64,000 bases of DNA from Verrucomicrobiota bacterium (GCA_015061905.1 SUVQ01000002.1:167278-231277); one strand, 5' to 3'. Shown: positions 20,401 to 28,287, numbered from the stretch's first letter. A program made the numbers and translations. The notes: generated by a model not told the origin, from the sequence alone.

Positions 20401-21629
20401 TTCAATTTATGATACTTGCCCGGTTCGTAAACAATTCCCTGTTTTAAAAGCTCACTGCGAACAGCATCAGCGTATTCCTTCCCCGCCAAACCAAGCCAAG
20501 CATTCAAATCAGTTAATTCTTTTTCCGTAAAAGCACGTCCCTCTTCAAACGCGACTGCGCCGAAAGAAAGAATTTTCGACGCGTCTTTCGCAAGCCCCAC
20601 GTTGACAAAATTTCCGCTCGAAGTATCAACCATTTCCTCAAAGCGTGTCGCAAAACGAGAAAACCAATCCGAGTCCGCTTCCGGCAACCGGGTCTTTACA
20701 GCCTCAAGAACAGCCGAGCGGCGATGAGCAGGAATATTGTGCTCCCGCACAATATGCGGGAACCAATCAGACATCGTTGCTTTGTCGCCCGTCGCCACCC
20801 GTTCCGTCAAATCAAAGACAGAAAGAATCTCGCCCGCAGAAAAACCGTCCGACCTCAAAGCCTGCCAATCACGAACCGCTTCACTATCAAAGATGCTTTG
20901 CCGGAAAGCATCAGCAAGCTTCGAGCGTGTTCTCGGCGCGTCGGGATAATGTTTGTAGGTTTTATCCGTGTTCGGACCAAGATTCCGAGGAGCCGTTCTG
21001 GAATATTTTTCCAAATCGTCAAAATATTTCTGCAGCTGTTCGTCATCTAAAGCAAATTGCCGGGCTTCGTCCAAAGGTATTTCGCCGCTCTCTATTTTTT
21101 CGGCAAAATCCAACGCATCCGCGTTCCCGCCAAGAATCTCAAACAGGCGATTAGCACAATTTCGCGGATTGTCAGTTCCTGCACCAAACACGCGGGAACG
21201 CATTGCATCTATGTATTCCACCTCCGAGGCATCCGGATTCAAACGAAGAAACATCAAATATCCGGCACGAAGAGCAGAACCCTCGTCCCCCGGATTACGT
21301 AGCCCCGCCTGCACATATTTTGAAACGGAGCGACGAGCCCGCACCTCTCCCACATTCGGAGCATAGAGGGCAACACGCTCTCCTGTCTGTAAATCCGTAC
21401 GAATACCTTCAACATCCACGTCGGGAAGATTCAATTCGGGAACGGGAGACGTTGTATCTCCCGGCTCCCGATTCGAATTATCATAAACTGTAATTTCCGG
21501 AATCGGTCGCAACTCGGACGCTTTCGGTTGCGGATTAGGAACCGGTTCTTCAACGGAAATTTTTCCTGTCGCGGGATTAAGCATTTCGCCCGCAAGAGAT
21601 TCATTAGTGAGCATTGTCGTCTGAGTCAT
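11442..21629 (-). CDS. Giant polyvalent internal virion protein (3,395 aa)
   Basis: The last gene of the late block occupies the place of the T7 gp16-type ejected core protein. Visible segments, in order, are: a Pro-rich start; a small hydrophobic Ala/Gly region (about 460-540); a HEVVWH site near 1030 that recalls the HExxxH metallopeptidase-like motif of phage polyvalent proteins; two LPD3-like segments (about 1300-1400 and 1590-1695); the linker FKKWFGDW near 1549, typical of polyvalent proteins; an ADP-ribosyltransferase-like segment with VVYHGSK and GRGFYFTTDEEYASGF (about 1735-1850); and a PBECR/BECR-nuclease-like segment with HIWSEHKDEL and DVGNGHPIRNNTY (about 1955-2050). Coiled coils follow, then a membrane-like C-terminal region from about 3030. 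It starts in a TAATG overlap with the gene before it. Domain names are by motif resemblance only. Confidence 0.85.
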   Translation of the reverse strand: MTQTTMLTNESLAGEMLNPATGKISVEEPVPNPQPKASELRPIPEITVYDNSNREPGDTTSPVPELNLPDVDVEGIRTDLQTGERVALYAPNVGEVRARRSVSKYVQAGLRNPGDEGSALRAGYLMFLRLNPDASEVEYIDAMRSRVFGAGTDNPRNCANRLFEILGGNADALDFAEKIESGEIPLDEARQFALDDEQLQKYFDDLEKYSRTAPRNLGPNTDKTYKHYPDAPRTRSKLADAFRQSIFDSEAVRDWQALRSDGFSAGEILSVFDLTERVATGDKATMSDWFPHIVREHNIPAHRRSAVLEAVKTRLPEADSDWFSRFATRFEEMVDTSSGNFVNVGLAKDASKILSFGAVAFEEGRAFTEKELTDLNAWLGLAGKEYADAVRSELLKQGIVYEPGKYHKLNDKEKLALTREYRKIGEETADVAQARSVVLSNYAKKFEDGNAVGDWTADNLPSITENLMWIGASIATYGWATPAMMARYGADSYAGTANAALAGGATALDAVSAGKFAGVGSAALEAIPVSRLLGVASRGFTRFTQGLFGESTERVVKSLSEVSNSDLADLFLPKTLWKKSAREVKSFAGTFASEMGTELSQSALEGGATQWAIDGDWQSGAVNSLWDSSFGKDGFDLAASVFAISLGGQAMARGVKWHDHRKAVEAAVRRSGASPESRAEAEQIFIAEAKNAYARKATLEVMAAIDNASDGRAFGGDGKLTADMQAFVHRAMIPTVDENGNATEVYDRAWNTKKKDAFLRSINGGKSVSSKMREALDLLDAASEVAGEQVKEAVDKFKAATDKQLNEGVEQLQGKEAEQDAFANATLPGNGGVDVNPATLSREHLGELVGRFLESSPKMGDADISKELRAVFMGEDAEGADENVIAALNGIAKRCTSAFEFLSFLDAYAAGCDANLKTRTNAKTRAARVLYYGFQHVGTLARPDTNYERFMRLAYFAGTQNRRSLGTLTDEQRGKMQTMLGKIFAGTQVQLGGIPAWASAEAQAAIARGEINGAYASGKVWIADDAFVGTGLHEVVWHATWAWAKQSAPELYKQMQSYVRNAPRWLREQIAQDYAGKSGVSFDEISDEIGAFMFENEFEGDFLNGLNKESRSWWDGLQKTFGKAFKKLRGNEKTGDAHDAVRELMKGFLDGEMKGDLRGGPVESEITDSARRYYAEAEGGAHFDTSAHSGKSLLKPHRTPYNSENMQMTETVLPDNQRVDVVGLTPINWERYSAAAAAMNRTGDIPDGKSPREVAERIEANNKVSVTGMLSEEIRKAADAWCETAATSARRALAGKMLAVIPEGNREVDLPDGRVVEITSNGIANILQHMPNVKSKFRDGALDFVLKLPEFFANAEEFYREFKGIRHGSFGGVVDFNGTPFYVSVTCTGEDSLRVKAVNSIKKASLNAWTETTASGESESVLKAAFKLGKKATDGMTARLPKAISAHSSVKAPATSTADVLKWILSNQDKTAADFRLFLRGWDDAEETRRKDDERWSRRRGFSRGDAEAQRIEAEAKANGTWLKAPNGKPSNLNPRQWVQVRTEAFKKWFGDWERLAKFTFVSEKTRDADAKTKLMKIAGKDLVNTQTGIVAQINSTQRDKLLSGRAKDKSVKNGFSFDQHNFAVSKVASLYENAVLLGEFEDDDGDANVKSVFRFFSPFYLDGHHVVAVLTVKNTTGNKLYSVELDEIKKLDGSVGRLESKSKRIPASSFGGSIGEVRDYVNTFFNVSKVVDENGEPLVVYHGSKASFNAFSHEFTMRNGAMLGRGFYFTTDEEYASGFGGNVFSVFLNLKNPLHPAKNEITKEDLKRVIRFIDPHGDTVADYAISSKGYPGKSWYENALNEAVEAIFSTRKNYSQTSDSDIIGELFSVWGQEDALRGIIEVLGYDGFIPVGTFSDDFRIVFLPEQIKSATDNAGTFDASNPDIRWSLANHFAKIGENEWTIPESVTAAVPELRGKIVCDDDAYEHIWSEHKDELAKVGASSAQEFVERTIENVVEVYRRRNGGFDLVARLRGESGSADKVLIYLKKSEAGDFYDVGNGHPIRNNTYKKEAPVWRANAYPSNDLMALGGPNRNFVGNATVSGGDVNPERHSRAYRAADTHEQELARMAYAVALASKMIQSGKENVRLPAWLKELPEWERIGAINRAFNLFRVAKARGLIKNSMSADAANTAAIEANRAVTERFVHAVAADAMANGVSVERMARGRIQDETERMARSRVDVPSSVSDATKALGVALQRAQGAKASMGKSAKTLHERAMAFPRVILQAAQSRFMPRDSSRETVIDAIIAEAEDAALPTEKLRELRRQVSTKEFAGTGDAANVLRANAADLLTEVEAAISVQNEMLVAGMNMVKDRAVGSRIEAESAGAQRSEKAALAGFEGEDPSMIARRVATSVLVSAWRNTARALGLRGVDYNADVEDGATNPAAVLKFIVLSAERRADDLDAQADAITEKLHSKTLSSEESREANEERNKLREEALLFRDVVAPAGTFTEVFKEGAEEFVKDMLKRGGGFSVANALSALRGAVTLRDALGKAYKLFMTASTREAEANIPYLSGRLRGLISSLPKLDERTDDDASYYSARFRVLANQLREVGNAWWEKSFEEVQAEIDRLESLENRDDHTTAKLQALQMVGGAKHMSAEMLDMAFWTILAERDTAFLEQVSDLRERRADVEQRATFFVEALKANPHAKPADKSTTQSVKENATSQNGLSLGDRLRGWIKNAKGELWEKASAFVDDFERRFSDAASEYDRLVIAQHDWQIRTMREIFGKAWQAKIAELSTVVVPELAKFDRTSRSGVKTDDGLTAMHALHLYMSARQKSFQAPLLHPAMFSEESEGALLSRKAYIKQAKDGGELETFLKTHKGGVLWKLKTAWSVRWKEILPQLNEAYRKVYGFDMYDPFGETDYYPLRLKSEAKAHASGITAKSGAIMLPVGRRFQSRTINVAELDANRKFAEVVFEQMENTLHTIAYAEVHRDAERFMGNAAISDVRNARVAYSDVKGFKDHLADILALPSQQGEASRMGRFVAGTSTVLALAGNLFTPIRQMSGGGTYAAESPFGVGATTAAMTYAVWGTLWGGQYMKDLLRVVRDPLFRARYEEAARFVEQEALRGGAGTGVPGATKRLFKKLKNASLYGVRFGDAVPIMTCGVGFYRMFYAQNLRKGMSDAQAHEKAMNDMIALTEKTQQTRRVMNKTRLQRDTGLSGQILGQFKSMNDQAFGNESRVLSDLASDLKSAKRWKRALKSVVAYHLLFGAFSDFVMQSVFIALSGDDDDESTFWEKLNLWELGAATVGGGLYGSTIAFVAFDLMNIEDVGRRIANWAFDAEMPGRRPAAVAASLPSVSILLNTGTHTAKAVSMLGDEEVEGKDAFVEFCKSFGGAKSIMRLVDKITEDSEEE

Positions 21630-23557
21630 TATTTTTCCTTTTTGTAATTGATACGTCGGTCGTGTGTAAATTCAGCTCCGAGCGCGATATTGAGCGAACG
21701 AAGCATGTCGAGACGCCTGTCCCATGTGGCTCCGCTGAGAATTGCCTCTTCAATCTTCGGGAACCTTTCTTCTATCGCTTGCCGAAACGTAGAGCCTTTT
21801 TGATCCATTCCATTGTTAAACTCGTTGCAAAAATCGTAGAATTTTTCGAGCTCCTTAAAATACGCATCTTTTGAATGTTTGTCGTAAGCTTCTATGGTCG
21901 AAAATCCATACGCTTGCGCCGCCTTATCCTTGCGCCTTTTCGTCGACGAATCAACGGGACGACCTTGGGCATTTACGGGAGATTCGCCGCTCAAAATCAG
22001 ATAGATTCTATCCGCATACTCTCTCTGTTCCGGTGTCGCATTCTTTGCGCCCTGAAGCACCTTGGAAATTAGGCGAACGTCCGAATTAGTAAATGCCATA
22101 CGTGAGCCGAAAAGCATGTTCGCGACATAAGCTAATTCTTCCGGAGAACCGCCGTCATAAGCAGTTCGGCAAGCTTCGATTATTCGCCCAAATTCTCGAG
22201 CAGACGGGCGCCGACCTCCTGCGCTTGAAGAAGCCCCCGGCAAAACATCCGTATCGTCCGGAAGCACATCAAAGCGAAGAAGACTTCCGTCCTTTTTTGC
22301 GAAACCCGCTTTTTTCAGAGTATCAATCGCATCAGAATCCCCCGACAAAAACATTTCCAATGCTTCGGCCAGTGCCGTGCATTGTGTTTCATTTCGTGCT
22401 TTCAGTTCCTTTTCATAATCCGACTGCCATGCATTTTCTAACTGCTTTTTCGATTCATCCCAGCGTTCCCGCATAGTTTTTTTCGCTGTAGCGACATCTC
22501 CGTCAAAATAGGCGGCAACAAAATCCTGCCCCTCTTTTGTTGTATCCAATTCCGAGATACGGCGAAGAACGTCTTTGTCAATTTCGGCGACATTCCATTT
22601 GTGCTTCTTCTGAATTGCCGTTTTTAAGTTTTCCCGCTCTTTCGCAAAAAATTCATAAACACGGGTCTCGCGACGGTCTTTCTGTTCGGATTCCGTTCCC
22701 GCAGAAAACGCCGCGTTCGCATACTTTATCGCCTCGGATTTAAGTTTTGCTTCTTGCGCGTTAATCTTACCGTCTCCGTCCAAATCAACATTCGGAACAA
22801 TACATTGCTCAATCGTGGTCGCAATCGCATCGGCACGCCCCAACAGGAACTCCTGTTCTCCCCATTGTTTCAGCGATGCAACCTGCATATCAATGTCGCT
22901 CTGAATCTTCAATGCCGCGCCCTCAATCGATGCCGCAAGCACTTGCTCCGGTGTTGCGCCCTTTGCGAGCGCACGCTCTTTTGCTTCCGCAAACGTGTCG
23001 GGAGTTGCAAATGCTTCCTGTGTTTGCAAAGACGACAACGCCTCGTCGCGTTCCCGCGTTCTGTTCTCACGAAACTTCGTAGCAAACGCTTTTCGCACAA
23101 AACGCTCCACGTCCTCCGTCATCGCAGTTTTAAGGTTTTGCCCGACGCGCTTTGCCCCTTCGCGAATACTGTCTTGCTCAACGACCTCGTCATGCCAACT
23201 TGCAAAATCTTCTTTTACGCTCTTGCACCAAGCTGAAAGTTTTTCCTCTGTCGATAAATCGTCGTCTCCGCGAAGCAACCGTTCCTGATAGTCAAAAAGT
23301 TTGTCCGAAAGGGCTTTCTTGTATTCGGCGACGGCAACCTCGTTCTCGTTTTGCTCGAGCTCTGCCGCATATTTTATTCCCGCTCCGGCGATTTGTTGCC
23401 CCATTTTTGTTCCCGCAGAAATCATGCCCTGCAACGCATTCGAGCGAAGCTGAACCCCGCCCATTGCGCGGTTGTAAGCCTTTTCCACTGCCGCATCACT
23501 CAAAAACACCGGTTGAGGAACCGATGTCGAATTTTTGATCATAGAAATCGTTGCCAT
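21629..23557 (-). CDS. Internal virion protein, gp15-like position, with EF-hand loop
   Basis: A 642-residue, largely helical, charged protein between a small Ala-rich virion protein and the giant protein. This matches the order of the ejected core proteins gp14-gp15-gp16 of T7-like phages. It begins MATISMIKNSTSVPQPVFL and carries long coiled-coil-like helices (RENRTRERDEALSSLQTQEA, ALAKGATPEQVLAASIEGAA). A canonical EF-hand calcium loop, DLDGDGKINAQE, occurs around residues 258-270, with acidic or polar ligands at positions 1, 3, 5, 7, 9 and 12. The stop overlaps the next start (TAATG). Role inferred from position and composition. Confidence 0.7.
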   Translation of the reverse strand: MATISMIKNSTSVPQPVFLSDAAVEKAYNRAMGGVQLRSNALQGMISAGTKMGQQIAGAGIKYAAELEQNENEVAVAEYKKALSDKLFDYQERLLRGDDDLSTEEKLSAWCKSVKEDFASWHDEVVEQDSIREGAKRVGQNLKTAMTEDVERFVRKAFATKFRENRTRERDEALSSLQTQEAFATPDTFAEAKERALAKGATPEQVLAASIEGAALKIQSDIDMQVASLKQWGEQEFLLGRADAIATTIEQCIVPNVDLDGDGKINAQEAKLKSEAIKYANAAFSAGTESEQKDRRETRVYEFFAKERENLKTAIQKKHKWNVAEIDKDVLRRISELDTTKEGQDFVAAYFDGDVATAKKTMRERWDESKKQLENAWQSDYEKELKARNETQCTALAEALEMFLSGDSDAIDTLKKAGFAKKDGSLLRFDVLPDDTDVLPGASSSAGGRRPSAREFGRIIEACRTAYDGGSPEELAYVANMLFGSRMAFTNSDVRLISKVLQGAKNATPEQREYADRIYLILSGESPVNAQGRPVDSSTKRRKDKAAQAYGFSTIEAYDKHSKDAYFKELEKFYDFCNEFNNGMDQKGSTFRQAIEERFPKIEEAILSGATWDRRLDMLRSLNIALGAEFTHDRRINYKKEK

Positions 23558-23576
23558 AAAAATTTTCCTTAAAAAG

Positions 23577-24089
23577 TTAAGCTGCAGAAGCCATAAAACC
23601 GGCGGCAGAACCGATGCCGCCCAAAATCGAAGTTGCCATGTTCATCTTGCCGGCAGACGTTGCGGCTTTCGCCTGTTGCTTCAGAGAATTTATATTCAGA
23701 CGGGATTCCAACTGCATCGAAACGGACTGTTCAATTGCCTGTTGCCGAATCGACCATTTTTCCCGAGCAACTTCCTCTTCCTGCTTGCGGAAAATATCCT
23801 GTGCCGTTTGCGAATCCTGCCGAATCCCCGACGCGGCAATCGACGCACGCGTGTTCGCCTCCGCACTCACACGATGATCTTCGAGTATCCGCAACTGCAC
23901 GCCCGTGTTCCGATGAAGCTTCCCCAAATTCATTTGCGTGATTTTCGCCTGCGACTCTGCTTGAGACCGCAGAAGTTTCGCCTGCGTGCGACTACTGAAA
24001 TAAGACGCAAGCCCTCCGATAATTCCGCCCCCGACGGATATTGTGGCTCCGGCATAGGCCCAATCCTTTTTACTTGCTTCTGCTGACAT
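23577..24089 (-). CDS. Small internal virion protein (gp14-like position)
   Basis: A 170-residue protein with an N-terminal Gly-rich hydrophobic stretch (YAGATISVGGGIIGGLASYF), a central Gln-rich coiled coil and an Ala/Gly-rich hydrophobic C-terminus (ILGGIGSAAGFMASAA). This hydrophobic-helical-hydrophobic layout and its position after the tail-tube genes fit the first ejection protein of podoviruses. Homology itself is not provable by eye. It lies 13 bp downstream of the tail-tube A gene and 19 bp upstream of the next internal virion gene. Confidence 0.65.
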   Translation of the reverse strand: MSAEASKKDWAYAGATISVGGGIIGGLASYFSSRTQAKLLRSQAESQAKITQMNLGKLHRNTGVQLRILEDHRVSAEANTRASIAASGIRQDSQTAQDIFRKQEEEVAREKWSIRQQAIEQSVSMQLESRLNINSLKQQAKAATSAGKMNMATSILGGIGSAAGFMASAA

Positions 24090-24102
24090 TTAAATTTTCT
24101 CC

Positions 24103-25209
24103 TTAGTAGTGTTGCGTTCCCGCATAATCATTTTTGCGCCGTGCCCGATTCAGCACTTGCGTAATCACTCGCGGGCGATGAATCGCCCAAAATTCCTGCT
24201 CCAACGCCTGTCCCGTTTTCAAATCCCCGGCTCCGGCACACGCTACACGAGCCGCCAAAAGTTTTACCGTCAGTCCGAAAAGCTCAGATGACCATTCGGC
24301 GGGGTTTTCCGAATAACGAATAAACCGGCAAAGCACGCCGCTGTCCAAATCCGCACCTTTCACGAACAAATATCCGCCCTCCTCTTCCCAATGCGTTCCC
24401 GCACTCAAAACACGCAAGCAGTCTTTCGGCTTATAAAAACAATATCCGCGCACGGCATCGCTCCCTCCCGTCCACTGTAGCTTCCGCACCTGAATGAGTT
24501 CGGGCCACCGCGTCAAAGACTGAACTTCCCGCATGACAGGAGCCACACAACTACGCAACGCTGACGCAGGAATACTCGAATCCCCCAACCAATCACTTAC
24601 AGGCGGCAATCCGAGCAACCGCAACGCAGACTCACAAAGCCCCGAAAGCGACGAACCGTCCACCTGCCCGTGAACACGCAATTTATCTTCGATTTGAGAA
24701 GAGACCGTCGGAAAATATTCCTGCCAAAAACGCTGTTCCAATCCCGCCGCACCCGACAAATCATGCGCGATGCCCCCCAAAATTCGAGCCGCCAAAAGCT
24801 TCACGATTCCCGTCGTAAGAAGCGGCGACCACTCAGCGGGATTTATCGAAAATCGCAAGTAAACGATATTCAACGCTTCGGGAACGTCGTTCCCGCGCAC
24901 CCAAAGTTTTGTTCCGACTTCTTCATAAGAATATTCACGCTGAGCATCGCCGACGCGAATGAGCTTCAGGTTATCCGCAGGAAGAGTGAACGGCACCCCC
25001 ATGGCAGAAACAAAATCACCCTCGCGGGAAAGCTCTGCCGCCGTCTGAAGTTCCGGCCATCGTGCCAAGCACTGCACCTCTTTTATCACGGGGGGTAATT
25101 GCGCTTTCAATGTCAAATGAACGCCTGTCGATTCATCTGAATAATCGGCTATCGGTTCCTGTCCAATGAGGTTTAAAGCCGCATTACATATTTGCGTAAG
25201 ATTATCCAT
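24103..25209 (-). CDS. Tail tubular protein A-like, internally duplicated
   Basis: A 368-residue adaptor between portal and nozzle, named by position and pattern. The protein is a tandem duplication. Residues 1-180 contain LTQICNAALNLIG, EVQCLARWPEL, FSINPAEWSPLL and VKLLAARI; residues 190-368 repeat these as LSGLCESALRLLG, EVQSLTRWPEL, YSENPAEWSSEL and VKLLAARV. Single-copy TTP-A proteins of T7-type phages are about 190-200 residues, so this is close to two fused copies. The start was set at ATG 25209; a GTG three bases earlier is also possible. Confidence 0.78.
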   Translation of the reverse strand: MDNLTQICNAALNLIGQEPIADYSDESTGVHLTLKAQLPPVIKEVQCLARWPELQTAAELSREGDFVSAMGVPFTLPADNLKLIRVGDAQREYSYEEVGTKLWVRGNDVPEALNIVYLRFSINPAEWSPLLTTGIVKLLAARILGGIAHDLSGAAGLEQRFWQEYFPTVSSQIEDKLRVHGQVDGSSLSGLCESALRLLGLPPVSDWLGDSSIPASALRSCVAPVMREVQSLTRWPELIQVRKLQWTGGSDAVRGYCFYKPKDCLRVLSAGTHWEEEGGYLFVKGADLDSGVLCRFIRYSENPAEWSSELFGLTVKLLAARVACAGAGDLKTGQALEQEFWAIHRPRVITQVLNRARRKNDYAGTQHY

Positions 25210-25242
25210 CACTGATTTTTCTCCGTTTGACTAATTGCCCTT

Positions 25243-28197
25243 TTAAAAAACTATCGGTGTCCCATTCCGTTCCCGCGCTGGCGGATGCGGCGTATCCGAA
25301 CGACGGATATACGCGCCGATTGCCAATAAAGAAAACTCCCCTCGACACTTTGTTCGCACACCGACAACGGCTTCCTGCACATAGCCGCCCGACCAAGAAA
25401 TCCGGCGGCAACCCGCCACTGGGGAAAACTGCCCCTCGCCTGTAATTCCTTTGTATTGCTCACGGAAACTTTTCCCGCCGTCAAAACTCACATCAAACGC
25501 GCAATCCGTTCCTGCACATCCATAAAGATCGAGTTTGCCGATAATACCGCGCCCGCCATAGCTGTTTTCCCCGTCCAACGGCAATGCGTTTGTCAAAACC
25601 TCGCTTTCATAATCCGTGTTACCAAAGTCCGTAAAAACATCGCTTCCGGAATCGATTCCTGCAAAAACGAGTCTCTTTGCTCCGTCCTGCAAGATTTGTT
25701 CGAACATTACCACCAATGTGTCGCTCGCATCTCCGTAAATCACGCCGAGATCCACGGCTTTCAAACCCTCTTTCGCGAAATCATACGTCGACCATGCACC
25801 CACATTTTGTTCGTCATTGAAAACGAACCGAGCCAAGCTCCCGTCCGCACGCAGAACAAACAGCACCGTATCGGGAGCGCGAAGCCCCACAAGTTTTACC
25901 GCCCGTTGCATTCCCGAAAACAAATGTCGGGCAAGCACGTTTACTTCTCCGGAAACATAACGTGCACGACCCGAATCATAAACCTGTGCATGGACAATCT
26001 TACTCCCGGCCTTAATGTAGAAGATTTTATCTCCGAGAGAACAAGCATCCGCATTAGCACTCCCCCATGCGCTTTCATTTTCCAAAGCAAGCGAGGTCGG
26101 ATTCAGAGAATACTGATTGTCTTTCCCGACAAGATTCCCCTCCGACTGCGTGCACCCGAACTGAAATTGGCCTTTTCCGTATTTCAACCAACGGGCAAAA
26201 TCCGGCGTTCCCGAATCTGCCTCGAAGCAAAGCCCGTCATCTTTCTCCGTTCCCGTCGAAAAATTCGCGATATCATCAACTTTGCTTGCCCAAAAATATT
26301 TCGGATAAGTCGCTGTCGAAAAAAACCACAAACGCTGTTGCGCAATATCCATTGTCAGCGGATACCCCGTTTCCTTACGGAATGCGCCGACTGAATAACG
26401 GGAACACGAAAATTCTTTCGGAGAAACATTCAAACGACGCACCGTCGCCTGTGTATCGCTCCCGCCGCTTTCTTTCGAAAAATAGAATCGCCGATCGCCC
26501 GTAATGCGAAGCGTCCACTTACACCCCATGTCGGCAGAATAGCTTTTCGCTCCCGGAGAATCCCCCTCCGTATAATAAAAATGAGATGCCGCAGAGCGAG
26601 ACAGCAACTTCACCCGAACCCGTGCATTATAGTGATTTACTTTAAACGTCACGGCAGGAGAAAGTGTCCCATCCGCCGCCGCCGTAATATAGCCCACATC
26701 AATCCATGAGCAATCTTCGTCGGCAACATCAGGCGTATCGTAGCTTAGCTGCAACGCAAGTTGCCCTGTCCAACGCCCGCCGGCAGAAAAAAAGTAAAGT
26801 GTTGTGTTTCCGCTCGCATAGTAAACATCGCTCACCGCACCTTCGGGCTTTGCGTCGGGTGTTCCGTGCTTGCCCCAGTCTTGCACAATTTCTTCGCCGG
26901 AGGTGTTTTCCAAGGCAAGCATCTCCGAGGCTTTCACCAACGAAAACGAAATCTTTTCATCGTAAACCGCCGTCGCCGCAGGATAAAAAATCGTATTATC
27001 CTTTACTGAAAATTCTCCGCCGTCCATAGGAACAAATCCGACCAACGGCGGAATCGTCCACGGGAACGCAGACAAAACAACGCCGCCCTCAGCATTGTCA
27101 AAACGTTGCCGAGCCGTGCGAACCGTGTTGTAGGTCAGATTTTCAAAATGATACGTTCCAAGCTCCAAAGTTTCCGAATACGGTCCCGTCTCACCCGTCG
27201 AAACATTTTTCGTCGTCAACTCTGCTTTCAGCGTCACGTCAAACGAGTAGCACCCATCGGGAAGCGTCAACCCCGTAAGCGATACTTCCAAGCCTTTCAA
27301 GAGCCCGAACGGAGAAACTTCATCATTGGAAGGCACTCCAACAAAATCAAATTTCGATAGAGCATGCCCCGAAAAAAGTGCTTTCGGATAACGCACATTC
27401 AACACCGAACGATACGAATAATCCTCTTCAAAAGGAGCCATAACTTGATACGGGAAAATTTGCGACGAATACCCGAATCTAATCAAAAAATTTTCACCGC
27501 TCTCTACTACTTGCGGCTTCGCTCCGTTCATTGTTGTTAAGCTCGTGACGTAATAATTAGCGTCAGACACCAAGCCCTCTATAGCCGTCGTTTCCAAATC
27601 CGGATTGTTAAACGTATCCAAAACCGAATACGTCCACTCATATTCTCCCGTTAAAGCATCAACCAATGTCGCCGTTTTCGTTTTCGGCTTCGACGAATCC
27701 TCTTCTCGCTCCTCATATACCGTTATTGTTTGCGGACGCGTCGGCGACTCAAAGCTCACAAATTTCACCTGACAGACAGGCAAACCGTCCCCGCAAAGGA
27801 AAAGCACATCGTTATACTGGCGAACACGGACATTTTCTTTTTTCAAAACGCCCATGTCGACTCCGCCGACACTTCCGGCCGCGACAAAGCGTTTATCCTC
27901 CGCTTCCAAACGTGAATAGCTCGCGTAGAGATTCCCATCGCTCGCATAAAAAAGAATCAAGACCTTTTCTCCAATGAACGTTCCCGAATAAAAGAACACC
28001 ACCGGGTAATCTTTTTCCAAAAGAAACTCCGAAAGCGGTTCCGCCCCCTTGCGACGAACTATCGCACCCGTCACGTCGATGTCAAAATTACGCAACCGTC
28101 GGCAACTACCCGCATATTTATCAATATCGGTGCGGTATTTAATCGCAGGAGCCGTCTCTCCTGTCGAAAATCCGAACATTTTTAATTCTTCGCCCAT
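25243..28197 (-). CDS. Tail tubular protein B-like (nozzle)
   Basis: A 984-residue beta-rich structural protein. Its N-terminus MGEELKMFGFSTGETAPA, then YRTDIDKYAGSCRRLRNFDIDVTGAIVRRKG, follows the pattern of podovirus nozzle or tail-tube B proteins (a GELSP-like start, R-x-D-l-xkY, GC..l.NF...p.G...rRpG). The large body has many short Gly/Ser turns and repeated WF, YF and FSTGTEKDDG-like segments typical of the nozzle propeller. It sits directly upstream of the TTP-A-like gene and downstream of the capsid terminator. Confidence 0.78.
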   Translation of the reverse strand: MGEELKMFGFSTGETAPAIKYRTDIDKYAGSCRRLRNFDIDVTGAIVRRKGAEPLSEFLLEKDYPVVFFYSGTFIGEKVLILFYASDGNLYASYSRLEAEDKRFVAAGSVGGVDMGVLKKENVRVRQYNDVLFLCGDGLPVCQVKFVSFESPTRPQTITVYEEREEDSSKPKTKTATLVDALTGEYEWTYSVLDTFNNPDLETTAIEGLVSDANYYVTSLTTMNGAKPQVVESGENFLIRFGYSSQIFPYQVMAPFEEDYSYRSVLNVRYPKALFSGHALSKFDFVGVPSNDEVSPFGLLKGLEVSLTGLTLPDGCYSFDVTLKAELTTKNVSTGETGPYSETLELGTYHFENLTYNTVRTARQRFDNAEGGVVLSAFPWTIPPLVGFVPMDGGEFSVKDNTIFYPAATAVYDEKISFSLVKASEMLALENTSGEEIVQDWGKHGTPDAKPEGAVSDVYYASGNTTLYFFSAGGRWTGQLALQLSYDTPDVADEDCSWIDVGYITAAADGTLSPAVTFKVNHYNARVRVKLLSRSAASHFYYTEGDSPGAKSYSADMGCKWTLRITGDRRFYFSKESGGSDTQATVRRLNVSPKEFSCSRYSVGAFRKETGYPLTMDIAQQRLWFFSTATYPKYFWASKVDDIANFSTGTEKDDGLCFEADSGTPDFARWLKYGKGQFQFGCTQSEGNLVGKDNQYSLNPTSLALENESAWGSANADACSLGDKIFYIKAGSKIVHAQVYDSGRARYVSGEVNVLARHLFSGMQRAVKLVGLRAPDTVLFVLRADGSLARFVFNDEQNVGAWSTYDFAKEGLKAVDLGVIYGDASDTLVVMFEQILQDGAKRLVFAGIDSGSDVFTDFGNTDYESEVLTNALPLDGENSYGGRGIIGKLDLYGCAGTDCAFDVSFDGGKSFREQYKGITGEGQFSPVAGCRRISWSGGYVQEAVVGVRTKCRGEFSLLAIGAYIRRSDTPHPPARERNGTPIVF

Positions 28198-28230
28198 AAT
28201 CCGCTTTACCCCGTTTCTTGTTTTTCAAAC

Positions 28231-28264
28231 AAAAAGGGGAGCAGAACATCACCCCTGCTCCCCT
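28231..28264 (-). terminator. Intrinsic terminator after the capsid gene
   Basis: Read on the minus strand, a perfect 10-bp stem AGGGGAGCAG/CTGCTCCCCT is followed by TTTTTG. It lies between the capsid stop (28288) and the nozzle gene (28197), so capsid message can be made in excess of the tail genes. Confidence 0.85.
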
Positions 28265-28287
28265 CCGATTACCAACAACTTCAATGG

